Source: Pseudopedobacter sp038237895
GTDB taxonomy: Bacteria; Bacteroidota; Bacteroidia; Sphingobacteriales; Sphingobacteriaceae
Direction of reading: 5' to 3'
Length of the DNA: 5,841 bases
NCBI GenBank assembly: GCA_038237895.1
Contig: JBBRYE010000157.1
Coordinates: 1 to 5,841, forward strand
Shown here piece after piece: positions 1-5,830 of the stretch (the first letter of the stretch is position 1; each line of letters opens with the position of its first letter). Made by a program: the position numbers and the translations under genes. The notes under the pieces were generated by a model. The model was not told the origin of the DNA, made no database searches, and was given only the letters and a program-made list of their open reading frames with translations.

Positions 1-15
1 AGAAAGAAATAAAAA

Positions 16-35
16 TTGTAATAAGAATATTACAA
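16..35. repeat. AT-rich inverted repeat upstream of the histidine kinase gene
   Basis: Two perfect 8-base arms, TTGTAATA (16-23) and TATTACAA (28-35), flank a 4-base spacer AGAA. As RNA this would be a short, weak hairpin, since only one base pair is G-C. It could be the weak end of a gene lying left of the window, or an operator for a regulator that acts on the kinase gene 146 bp downstream. The remainder of 1-180 is AT-rich with no open frame of note and no clear TAnnTTTG promoter element. The repeat is visible in the sequence; its function is not known. Confidence 0.35.
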
Positions 36-180
36 ACAAATTAATTAATCATTAATACTTTTTTAGGTAAAAATCGACCTATATCACCATAATTTCTAAT
101 TAATTATTAACATTAAATATTGTTTTAAAAACCAAAAAAGTGTTGTTAACGTAAACTAGTAAAACTTAATATGTTGTAAC

Positions 181-1662
181 ATGAAATTTCTGAAATTAAA
201 GATTATTATTTCTGTTTATGTATGTCTTATTTTATTGGCAGTTTATAATACTTTTCATGCATACTCTACTAATAAACTAAATGCGAAACAGAACGTTTTT
301 GCTAAATTAAGCACAGCAGCAAATATCTTAGCTTCACAAATAGATGGTGACGAACATGAGAAAGTTACTTCTAAATTTGATACAAAAGACCAAATAAAGA
401 ATTCTTTAGAAGATTCTTCTTATAATAAAATTCATATACAACTAAGAGAGGTTCAAAAATCATCTAATATCAGTACTCCCATTTATACTTTAGTAAAATC
501 AAAATATAAAAATCAATTTTTATTTGCCATCACCTCTAGTAGCAGTCCATATTATTTTCATACTTATCACACGCCTCCAAAAGAATTATCAAACAGTTTT
601 GAAAAAGGAGGTAATTTAGATGAGTATAAAGATGAGAATGGTGTTTGGTTATCAGCTTTTGCGCCCATAAAAAATAAATTAGGTAAAGTTGTAGCAGTTG
701 TTCAGATAGATAAAAATTTTCAGGAATTTTTAGAAGATATTAATAATCAGTTTTTTAACAACATTATCTTTATCATATTAGTTTATTCTGTAATTGGTTT
801 CTTCTTGTATATTTTCTTAAAAGATGTATTGCACAAGGAAGAGACTCATAATAAAATCCAAAAAAATTATAAAAATGAGTTAGAAATTGAGGTGAAACAA
901 AGAACTTTAGATTTAAATAAAGCCAACATTCAACTAACAAAAGTCAATAATGAACTAGAATCATTTTTTTATAGTACCTCTCATGATATTAGAGGCCCGT
1001 TATGTAGAATTTTAGGTCTTACTTCTTTAGCAAAATTTGAGGATGATAAACAAGATATCGTAGATATGATTGAAATCGAATCTCAGAAAATGGACGAAAT
1101 GCTTAAAAAGATGGTTTTAGTTAATAAAATTAGAACTAAACCTGTTGAAATAGAAGAAATAATGGTTTATGAAAAAATAAATCAAATCTTAAATCAGGTT
1201 AAGGCAAAGTATAAATACGCTAAAGCCGACATAAAAATTAAATTAGATACGCAATCTTTAAAAAAGTTTCATAGTGATGCTGAGATTTTTGAATCTGTTG
1301 TTACTAATATTTTAGATAACGCTTTCAAATTTAGTGATAGCTTGTCTCCTAAAATCATTATAAACTCTTTTGTTGATAATGATGGTATTTTTTGTTTAAC
1401 GGTTGAAAATAATGGTAAAATCTTCTCTGAAATTGAATTAAAAAATGCTTTTGAATTATTTAAAAAAGCACACAAAAAAGGAGATATGGACACGATTAGA
1501 TTAGGCCTTTACACTATAAAAAACTGCGTTGATAAGTTGAATGGTGTGGTAGATATTTCTTTTAAAAATGATTTAACCATGGTTAAGGTTTTAATTCCTG
1601 ATTATCATTTGGATAAAAAATTATTAAATATTTTACCCGAAAGTATTAAGTTTATAGATTAA
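181..1662 (+). CDS. Membrane sensor histidine kinase with periplasmic PAS/Cache-like domain
   Basis: This is a 493-residue two-component sensor kinase of the inner membrane. A first hydrophobic helix (about residues 7-26) and a second (about 191-213) bracket a periplasmic domain of about 160 residues. The end of that domain (GVWLSAFAPI, then GKVVAVVQID, about 154-177) resembles the terminal strands of PAS/Cache-like sensor folds; its ligand is unknown. A charged, probably coiled-coil linker (about 215-260) leads to the HisKA domain, whose phosphoacceptor is His268 in SHDIRGPL. The HATPase domain (about 365-474) has a good N-box, with Asn376 and Asn380 in NILDNAFKF. Its G1 box is degenerate (VENNGKIF, 408-415: Asn410 where Asp is usual, no second Gly) and so is its G2 box (TIRLGLY, 438-444). 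The F-box region FELFKKA (424-430) is recognisable. There is no receiver domain and no response regulator next to it in the window, so the partner is unknown. The ATG at 181 is chosen because it immediately precedes the first membrane helix; no Shine-Dalgarno is visible, as is usual in Bacteroidota. Kinase assignment is secure; stimulus and output are not. Confidence 0.93.
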   Translation: MKFLKLKIIISVYVCLILLAVYNTFHAYSTNKLNAKQNVFAKLSTAANILASQIDGDEHEKVTSKFDTKDQIKNSLEDSSYNKIHIQLREVQKSSNISTPIYTLVKSKYKNQFLFAITSSSSPYYFHTYHTPPKELSNSFEKGGNLDEYKDENGVWLSAFAPIKNKLGKVVAVVQIDKNFQEFLEDINNQFFNNIIFIILVYSVIGFFLYIFLKDVLHKEETHNKIQKNYKNELEIEVKQRTLDLNKANIQLTKVNNELESFFYSTSHDIRGPLCRILGLTSLAKFEDDKQDIVDMIEIESQKMDEMLKKMVLVNKIRTKPVEIEEIMVYEKINQILNQVKAKYKYAKADIKIKLDTQSLKKFHSDAEIFESVVTNILDNAFKFSDSLSPKIIINSFVDNDGIFCLTVENNGKIFSEIELKNAFELFKKAHKKGDMDTIRLGLYTIKNCVDKLNGVVDISFKNDLTMVKVLIPDYHLDKKLLNILPESIKFID

Positions 1663-1665
1663 AAA

Positions 1666-2541
1666 TTATTGATTTCTATATTTAAATGGTGTAATCCCCA
1701 TAATTTTAGAAAATAATTTTGTAAAATATTGAATATCTGTTACACCAACTTTAAAAGCCACTTCCTTTATTAAAAGATTAGTAAATTTCAAATACTCACA
1801 TGCTTTTTGAATTTTTAAAGTATTAAAATAGTTGATAGGCGAAACTCCAGTAGATTTTTTGAATATTAAAGAAAAATGAGATGTGGACATATTTACATGG
1901 GTTGCCATTTGAGAAAGTTGAAGACTTTTTTCACAATGCTCTTCCATAAATAGTATACTTCTATTAATTAAGCCTTGTAATTTATCTCCTTTATTTTCTT
2001 CTGTATCTGTAACTAATACCAAAGAAGAAATCAAATTTAATAGGCACATATTTATCAGAGTTAAATTAGTACTTCCATAACCTTTTTCTAGATATTGGTA
2101 AATTCTATTAAATAATTTTATTCTTTCTTCGTTGTAAGGTAAATAACCTTTGTTTGTATGATTAATATTAATATATAAATCAGCAATTTCTTCTAAAGAT
2201 TCTCCTTTAAAAAAAAACCAAAAAATACTCCATGGTTTAACCTCATCTGCATAGTAAGAAAATGAAGTGTGAGATGGAATCAAAAAAAAATCTCCAGGAG
2301 ATAAGTGATAAGTTTTATAATTTACTGAGGCAACGCCATAACCTTTAATGCAGTAAATTAAAATATAATCTTCATTACCATTAAAATCTTCAATAAATTG
2401 AAATTTGGCTTCAGGGAAAAAACCAGTCTTTGTAAAATACCCAAGTTTTGCAGATGGATGTTTAATCAAATAACTTAATATATCCTCCTTACGTAAATCG
2501 ATAATTCTTTGTCCTGCAAATCCTTGCTTTTTCTTTGCCAT
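1666..2541 (-). CDS. AraC-family transcriptional regulator, probable regulator of galKT
   Basis: This is a 291-residue cytoplasmic regulator. The N-terminal half matches an AraC-type cupin effector-binding domain: strands around YILIYCIKGYG (59-69), then SPGDFFLIPS (81-90) and PWSIFWFFFKG (103-113). The C-terminal part is a double helix-turn-helix. The first HTH is about 209-232 (LSQMATHVNMSTSHFSLIFKK). The second is about 258-289 and ends in the family signature of G266, D269, YFTKLF (272-277), G282, TP and YR (288-289). The frame is open up to 2625, but the ATG at 2541 (MAKKKQ) is preferred: the extra 28 residues would be a low-complexity hydrophobic stretch translated from AT-rich intergenic DNA, which does not suit a soluble regulator. 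It is divergent from galK across 146 bp, and family members with this cupin domain often sense sugars. Regulation of galKT by galactose or a derivative is therefore a good inference, though not shown. Its stop lies 3 bp from the stop of the convergent histidine kinase gene. Confidence 0.92.
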   Translation of the reverse strand: MAKKKQGFAGQRIIDLRKEDILSYLIKHPSAKLGYFTKTGFFPEAKFQFIEDFNGNEDYILIYCIKGYGVASVNYKTYHLSPGDFFLIPSHTSFSYYADEVKPWSIFWFFFKGESLEEIADLYININHTNKGYLPYNEERIKLFNRIYQYLEKGYGSTNLTLINMCLLNLISSLVLVTDTEENKGDKLQGLINRSILFMEEHCEKSLQLSQMATHVNMSTSHFSLIFKKSTGVSPINYFNTLKIQKACEYLKFTNLLIKEVAFKVGVTDIQYFTKLFSKIMGITPFKYRNQ

Positions 2542-2550
2542 TATAAAATT

Positions 2551-2558
2551 TATGTTTG
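2551..2558 (+). promoter_or_regulatory. Candidate -7 promoter element for galKT
   Basis: TATGTTTG matches the Bacteroidota -7 consensus TAnnTTTG at all six fixed positions. The best -33 partner is a TTG at 2524-2526, which leaves a 24-base spacer, slightly longer than usual; that TTG lies inside the first codons of the AraC-type gene. Transcription would start near 2565 and give galK a leader of roughly 120 nt. A chance match in DNA this AT-rich is possible. Confidence 0.35.
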
Positions 2559-2593
2559 TAAAATATAAAAAATTAATAATAAAAAAATACAAC

Positions 2594-2610
2594 ATTATAA
2601 GATTATTATA
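2594..2610. repeat. Direct repeat ATTATA with 11-bp period between the two candidate promoters
   Basis: ATTATA occurs at 2594-2599 and again at 2605-2610, separated by AGATT, so the copies are 11 bp apart, about one helical turn. The same stretch also reads as an inverted repeat, TATAA (2596-2600) against TTATA (2606-2610). AraC-type proteins commonly bind direct repeats on one face of the helix, so this is a candidate operator. The low complexity of the region makes coincidence a real alternative. Confidence 0.25.
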
Positions 2611-2622
2611 CAATTTTAACCT

Positions 2623-2630
2623 CAAACTTA
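2623..2630 (-). promoter_or_regulatory. Candidate -7 promoter element for the AraC-type regulator
   Basis: On the - strand this reads TAAGTTTG, a perfect match to TAnnTTTG. No good TTG -33 element lies at the usual 17-23 base distance; the nearest TTG upstream is only 11 bases away. Transcription would start near 2616 and give a leader of about 75 nt before the ATG at 2541. That leader would overlap, in antisense, the leader of the candidate galK transcript. Confidence 0.3.
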
Positions 2631-2687
2631 CTTTTAACTTGCAACGCAGTAATCATAAATCTTAAAATAAAACCAATTAATAAATTC

Positions 2688-3845
2688 ATGAGAGATCCAC
2701 AAAATCTGGTAAAAGAAATTTTTAAAAAAACATTTAATGAAGAGCCTTTAATAGTTAGATCTCCAGGAAGAGTAAACTTAATTGGTGAACATACTGATTA
2801 CAATATGGGTTATGTTTTACCTGCCGCAATTAATAAGGCCGCATATATTGCTATCACAAAAAGAGAAGACGATACCATTTTTATTATTGCTGCAGATTTA
2901 GATGAATCTTATACTACAACAGTTTCAAGCTGTGCTTATTCGGATAAAGGTTGGCCAAATTATGTGATTTGCATTGTAGAGCAATTATTAAAGATTGACA
3001 AAAAAGTTAGTGGATTTAATGCCGTGTTTTCTGGAGATGTTCCTCTTGGTGCTGGAATGTCATCATCTGCTGCTTTAGAGTGTGCAACCGCATTTGCATT
3101 AAATCACATTTATGATTTAGATTTAGAAAAAATGCAAATTGTTAAGTTAGCTCAAAAAGCCGAAAATGAATTTGTAGGTGTTAAATGCGGAATTATGGAC
3201 CAGTTTGCCAGTGTATTTGGCAAAAAAGGTCATGTTGTAAAGTTAGATTGTAGATCTTTAGAATACGAATATGTACCTTTTGAGTTAGAAGGAATTAAAA
3301 TTGTATTATTTGATTCTATGGTGAAACATTCTTTGGCCTCTTCAGAATACAACGTAAGAACAAGCCAATGTGGTGAAGGTGTTTCAATTATCCAAAAAAG
3401 TTATCCTGAAGTAAAAACATTAAGAGATGCAACTATAGAAATGGTTGATGAATGCCTAAAAAATGAAAGTAAAGATATTTACGATAGATGCAAATATGTT
3501 GTAGAAGAAAATAACAGGCTTTTAGCCGCTTGTGATAATTTACAGGCTGGAAAAATTGAAGATTTTGGACAAAAAATGTATGAAACCCATACTGGTTTAA
3601 GCGAACTTTATGAAGTAAGCTGCCCCGAGTTAGATTTTATAGTAAGCTGTGCAAAAAAAGAAAAGGGAATTTTAGGAGCTAGAATGATGGGCGGTGGTTT
3701 TGGTGGTTGTGTTATTTCTTTGGTTAAAGAGGATGATTTAGAGGGGATTGTAAAGAGAATTAAAGAGGCTTATTATCATAAAATGAACATCGGCATGAGT
3801 GTTTATATCACTCAAATCGAAGATGGAACTCATATTGTAAATTAG
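2688..3845 (+). CDS. galK: Galactokinase
   Basis: GalK phosphorylates alpha-D-galactose with ATP to galactose-1-phosphate in the cytoplasm, the first committed Leloir step. The 385-residue protein is close to the usual length (about 380-390). All GHMP-kinase motifs are present. The galactokinase signature GRVNLIGEHTDYN is at 27-39 and includes the catalytic Arg28 and the sugar-contacting EHTD. The ATP-binding loop PLGAGMSSSAA is at 119-129. The catalytic Asp171 lies in GIMDQF, and the C-terminal motif GARMMGGGFGG is at 330-340. The segment VKHSLASSEYNVR (212-224) is also typical of galactokinases and argues against other GHMP sugar kinases. The ATG at 2688 leaves about 26 residues before the signature, as expected. 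The gene is first in a two-gene operon; galT begins 2 bp after its TAG stop. Control by the divergent AraC-type regulator is inferred from position. Confidence 0.97.
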   Translation: MRDPQNLVKEIFKKTFNEEPLIVRSPGRVNLIGEHTDYNMGYVLPAAINKAAYIAITKREDDTIFIIAADLDESYTTTVSSCAYSDKGWPNYVICIVEQLLKIDKKVSGFNAVFSGDVPLGAGMSSSAALECATAFALNHIYDLDLEKMQIVKLAQKAENEFVGVKCGIMDQFASVFGKKGHVVKLDCRSLEYEYVPFELEGIKIVLFDSMVKHSLASSEYNVRTSQCGEGVSIIQKSYPEVKTLRDATIEMVDECLKNESKDIYDRCKYVVEENNRLLAACDNLQAGKIEDFGQKMYETHTGLSELYEVSCPELDFIVSCAKKEKGILGARMMGGGFGGCVISLVKEDDLEGIVKRIKEAYYHKMNIGMSVYITQIEDGTHIVN

Positions 3846-3847
3846 AC

Positions 3848-4891
3848 ATGGAATTTAGTTTTGAAGAACATCCGCATAAGCGATTAAATATTTTAACTGG
3901 CGATTGGATTTTAGTTTCTCCACATCGTACAAAAAGGCCTTGGCAGGGTAAGGTTGAGGCTGCTGCGGTTACCGAAAGACCAAGTTACGACCCACAATGT
4001 TACTTGTGCCCTGGAAATACTAGGTCTGACGGCTCTGTAAACCCTAATTATATTGCCCCTTTTGCTTTCACAAACGATTTTTCATCTTTATTAACAGATA
4101 CGCCAGATGGAGTTTTAAATGTCAAAGGCTTATTACAAGCTAAAAGCGAGAAAGGAATTTGCAGAGTAGTTTGTTTTTCTCCACGCCACGACATGACTTT
4201 ACCACAAATGGATGTAAAAAACATCGTGGATGTTATAGAACTATGGAAAAAAGAGTTTCAAGAATTGGCAAAAAACGAATGGATAAAATATATTCAAATT
4301 TTCGAGAACAAAGGTGACATTATGGGATGTAGTAATCCACATCCTCATGGTCAAATTTGGTCACAAAGCAGTATTCCTGTAGAACCTGAAAAAGAAACTA
4401 TTCAGTTTAAAAAATACTTTGAGCAAAATAGCAGAAGTATTTTAGCTGACTATTTGGTAGAAGAAGAAAAATCTAAAGAAAGATTGGTTTGCGAAAACGA
4501 ACACTTTATTGCTTTAGTTCCTTTTTGGGCTGTTTGGCCTTATGAATGTATCATTATCAGTAAAAGACAAGTTCAATATACTCATCAATTTAATGAAGAT
4601 GAAACTTTTGCTTTGGCAGAAGTATTAAAGTTATTAACCATTAAATATGATAATCTTTTCGAAACTTCATTTCCCTATTCTTCTGGCATACACCAAGCAC
4701 CGGTAAATAGTGGAGATCATCCAGAATGGCATTGGCACATGCACTTTTATCCACCTCTTTTACGCTCATCAACAGTTAAAAAGTTTATGGTTGGTTATGA
4801 GATGATGGCAAATCCACAAAGGGATATTACTGCAGAACAAGCTGCAAAGAAATTAAGAGAATTGCCCGATATTCATTATTTGGCAAAGTAA
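3848..4891 (+). CDS. galT: Galactose-1-phosphate uridylyltransferase
   Basis: GalT transfers UMP from UDP-glucose to galactose-1-phosphate, giving UDP-galactose and glucose-1-phosphate, through a covalent uridylyl-histidine intermediate. At 347 residues it is almost the same length as the E. coli enzyme (348), so it is a complete class I GalT. By comparison with E. coli, the zinc ligands are Cys51, Cys54, His114 and His165. The active-site motif HPHGQ (165-169) carries the nucleophile His167 and Gln169. The second metal site is represented by Glu181 or its neighbour Glu183, His282 (IHQAP), His297 and His299 (HWHMHFYPP, 295-303). Only 2 bp separate it from galK, so translational coupling is likely. 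The epimerase and mutarotase needed to complete the pathway are not in the window. A hairpin terminator follows 12 bp after the stop. Confidence 0.97.
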   Translation: MEFSFEEHPHKRLNILTGDWILVSPHRTKRPWQGKVEAAAVTERPSYDPQCYLCPGNTRSDGSVNPNYIAPFAFTNDFSSLLTDTPDGVLNVKGLLQAKSEKGICRVVCFSPRHDMTLPQMDVKNIVDVIELWKKEFQELAKNEWIKYIQIFENKGDIMGCSNPHPHGQIWSQSSIPVEPEKETIQFKKYFEQNSRSILADYLVEEEKSKERLVCENEHFIALVPFWAVWPYECIIISKRQVQYTHQFNEDETFALAEVLKLLTIKYDNLFETSFPYSSGIHQAPVNSGDHPEWHWHMHFYPPLLRSSTVKKFMVGYEMMANPQRDITAEQAAKKLRELPDIHYLAK

Positions 4892-4903
4892 TTATAAAAT
4901 GTT

Positions 4904-4933
4904 TATAGCCCGAGGCTTAAACCGAGGGCTATA
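4904..4933. terminator. Hairpin terminator between galT and the convergent DinB-like gene
   Basis: The arms TATAGCCC (4904-4911) and GGGCTATA (4926-4933) form 8 perfect pairs. Inside them GA (4912-4913) faces GA (4924-4925) as a tandem G-A mismatch. The stem resumes with GG (4914-4915) against CC (4922-4923), closing on the loop CTTAAA. It lies between two convergent stop codons, 12 bp after galT and 4 bp before the DinB-like gene's stop. The T-run on either side is short (ATATTTATTA on the + side), so it probably acts in both directions but may be only moderately efficient. Confidence 0.75.
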
Positions 4934-4937
4934 TTTA

Positions 4938-5396
4938 TTAACTAACTAGTTTTTTCATTGCCATGATAACGCCTATATGAGTTCCATCATGCCATATCAA
5001 AAAGTTGAGACTATCTTCAATAGTAACGAGTTCAATTCCTGATTTTGTTGTCCATGATTTGCTTTCATAAAACAAATCACTGCTATAATCTTTCTCTAAA
5101 TTATCAATACTTTTAATCAACAGATCTTTAATCTCTTCTATTTGATGGCTATTAACAAAAGGTTGTGGCAACGTCCCGTTTCTATAATTGTTAAAAATAT
5201 TTTCATCAACCTTAATAGGCAATCCTAACCTATAGTAACAAACTGCTTGTGGTGTTGATATTAAATGAGCTAAATTCCAAATGATATTATTGTTAAACCC
5301 TTTTGGTATTTCATTTAATTGTTCGGTGGTTAAATCTTTAATATAGTCTAAAGCAAAAATTCTGGTTTTTCTAAAGATTTCAAACTGTTTGGTCAT
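4938..5396 (-). CDS. DinB-like four-helix-bundle protein, putative metal-dependent
   Basis: This 152-residue cytoplasmic protein has the layout of the DinB/YfiT-like superfamily, a four-helix bundle with three histidines that usually bind a divalent metal. The putative ligands are His44 in IIWNLAHLI and the pair His136 and His140 in IWHDGTHIGVI near the C terminus; their spacing fits the superfamily. Length is typical (about 150-175). Superfamily members are diverse and include thiol-dependent S-transferases, damage-induced proteins and many of unknown function. The substrate cannot be read from the sequence, and homology to the DNA polymerase also called DinB is not implied. No signal peptide or membrane segment is seen. 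The ATG lies 1 bp after the stop of the upstream lipid kinase gene, so the two are probably co-translated. No Shine-Dalgarno is present; the A/T-rich end of the upstream gene serves as the start region. Confidence 0.8.
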   Translation of the reverse strand: MTKQFEIFRKTRIFALDYIKDLTTEQLNEIPKGFNNNIIWNLAHLISTPQAVCYYRLGLPIKVDENIFNNYRNGTLPQPFVNSHQIEEIKDLLIKSIDNLEKDYSSDLFYESKSWTTKSGIELVTIEDSLNFLIWHDGTHIGVIMAMKKLVS

Positions 5397-5397
5397 T

Positions 5398-5775
5398 TTA
5401 TAAAATTTTGATAAGTTTTGGGATAAAAATAATTAATCCAATTACAACAGAAATTATTGCGCTTGTAAATACTGCTGCCGCTGCTAAATCTTTAATAATT
5501 TTAATTTTTACATTTCTTTCTGGTGATATAAAATCAGCTATTTTTTCAATTGCTGTATTTAATATTTCAGTAATGATAACCAATGCAATTGCAAATAAAA
5601 CTGCAATCCATTCTAAGTAATCTATCCTAAACACAAACCCTAAAATGATAACTAAAACGGTAAAAAACAGATGAACTCTAGAATTATGTTCCTCCTTAAA
5701 TAAATAATGATAACCTTCAAAAGCATATTTAAAGCTTTTTATACGTTGTAAAATGGAAAATTTTTCATCCTTCAT
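5398..5775 (-). CDS. dgkA: Diacylglycerol/undecaprenol kinase (prokaryotic DAGK family)
   Basis: This 125-residue integral inner-membrane kinase phosphorylates a lipid alcohol with ATP: diacylglycerol in proteobacterial enzymes, undecaprenol in many Gram-positive relatives. Which substrate applies here is not decidable from sequence. An N-terminal amphipathic stretch contains Glu29 and the NSRVH segment (31-35). Three hydrophobic helices follow at about 35-49, 54-72 and 98-117. The family signature is intact: Glu70, Asn73-Thr74-Ala75-Ile76-Glu77 and Asp81, then Lys95-Asp96 followed by an alanine-rich start of helix 3. Glu29 and Glu77 correspond to the metal-binding Glu28 and Glu76 of E. coli DgkA. 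The frame could start one codon earlier at a TTG (5778), but the adjacent ATG at 5775 is the simpler choice. It is the first gene of a - strand pair with the DinB-like gene, 1 bp apart. No TAnnTTTG element is seen in the 66 bp upstream, so the promoter may lie beyond the window. Confidence 0.92.
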   Translation of the reverse strand: MKDEKFSILQRIKSFKYAFEGYHYLFKEEHNSRVHLFFTVLVIILGFVFRIDYLEWIAVLFAIALVIITEILNTAIEKIADFISPERNVKIKIIKDLAAAAVFTSAIISVVIGLIIFIPKLIKIL

Positions 5776-5803
5776 CAATTATATTTTTTTGTCGATTAGC
5801 ATT

Positions 5804-5830
5804 AAAGATCAATCTTTTTCATAAAGATTG
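5804..5830. repeat. Overlapping AAAGAT inverted repeats upstream of dgkA
   Basis: Three copies of the same hexamer alternate in orientation: AAAGAT (5804-5809), ATCTTT (5812-5817) and AAAGAT (5823-5828). The outer pair extends to 9-base perfect arms, TCAATCTTT (5809-5817) and AAAGATTGA (5823-5831), around TTCAT. The block lies 28 bp upstream of the dgkA ATG. It could be an operator, a leader hairpin of the dgkA transcript, or the terminator of a gene beyond the right edge. No long T-run supports the terminator reading. Confidence 0.4.

Larger units (their letters stand above)
2542..2687. promoter_or_regulatory. Divergent AraC regulator/galK control region
   Basis: This 146-bp AT-rich spacer must hold the control signals of both divergent units. 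It contains a Bacteroidota-type -7 element in each direction and a short direct repeat between them, listed separately. Neither start codon has a Shine-Dalgarno sequence. The bases just before each start are A/T-rich (ATTTTATA before the regulator ATG, AATAAATTC before the galK ATG), which is normal for this phylum. No riboswitch-like structure was recognised. Confidence 0.7.

Noticed and set aside
141..180. Repeated TGTTGTTAAC / ATGTTGTAAC about 30 bp apart before the kinase ATG
   Set aside because: The copies differ by an insertion/deletion and the region is low-complexity; not distinguishable from chance.
605..670. Textbook Shine-Dalgarno AAGGAGGT (605-612) 7 bases before an out-of-frame ATG (620) inside the kinase gene
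   Set aside because: The frame is only 16 codons and no gene near it uses such a site. The bases simply encode Lys-Gly-Gly in the kinase, and Bacteroidota ribosomes make little use of Shine-Dalgarno sites.
1269..1493. 74-codon open frame on the - strand inside the histidine kinase gene
   Set aside because: It lies antisense to the conserved HATPase domain, and its translation shows no recognisable family; it is a shadow of the kinase gene.
1627..1647. Possible hairpin AATATTTT...AAAGTATT at the 3' end of the kinase gene
   Set aside because: The 8-pair stem is all A-U plus one G-U, with no following T-run, so it is too weak to call a terminator.
2542..2625. 28-residue N-terminal extension of the AraC-type regulator
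   Set aside because: It is AT-rich and low-complexity, would put a hydrophobic segment on a cytoplasmic regulator, and would cover the candidate galK promoter; the ATG at 2541 gives a normal family length.
5408..5620. 70-codon open frame on the + strand opposite dgkA
   Set aside because: It is antisense to a gene with an intact family signature, and its hydrophobic translation mirrors the membrane helices of the kinase.
5776..5778. TTG start one codon before the dgkA ATG
   Set aside because: An ATG follows immediately, and nothing in the upstream sequence favours the rarer start codon.
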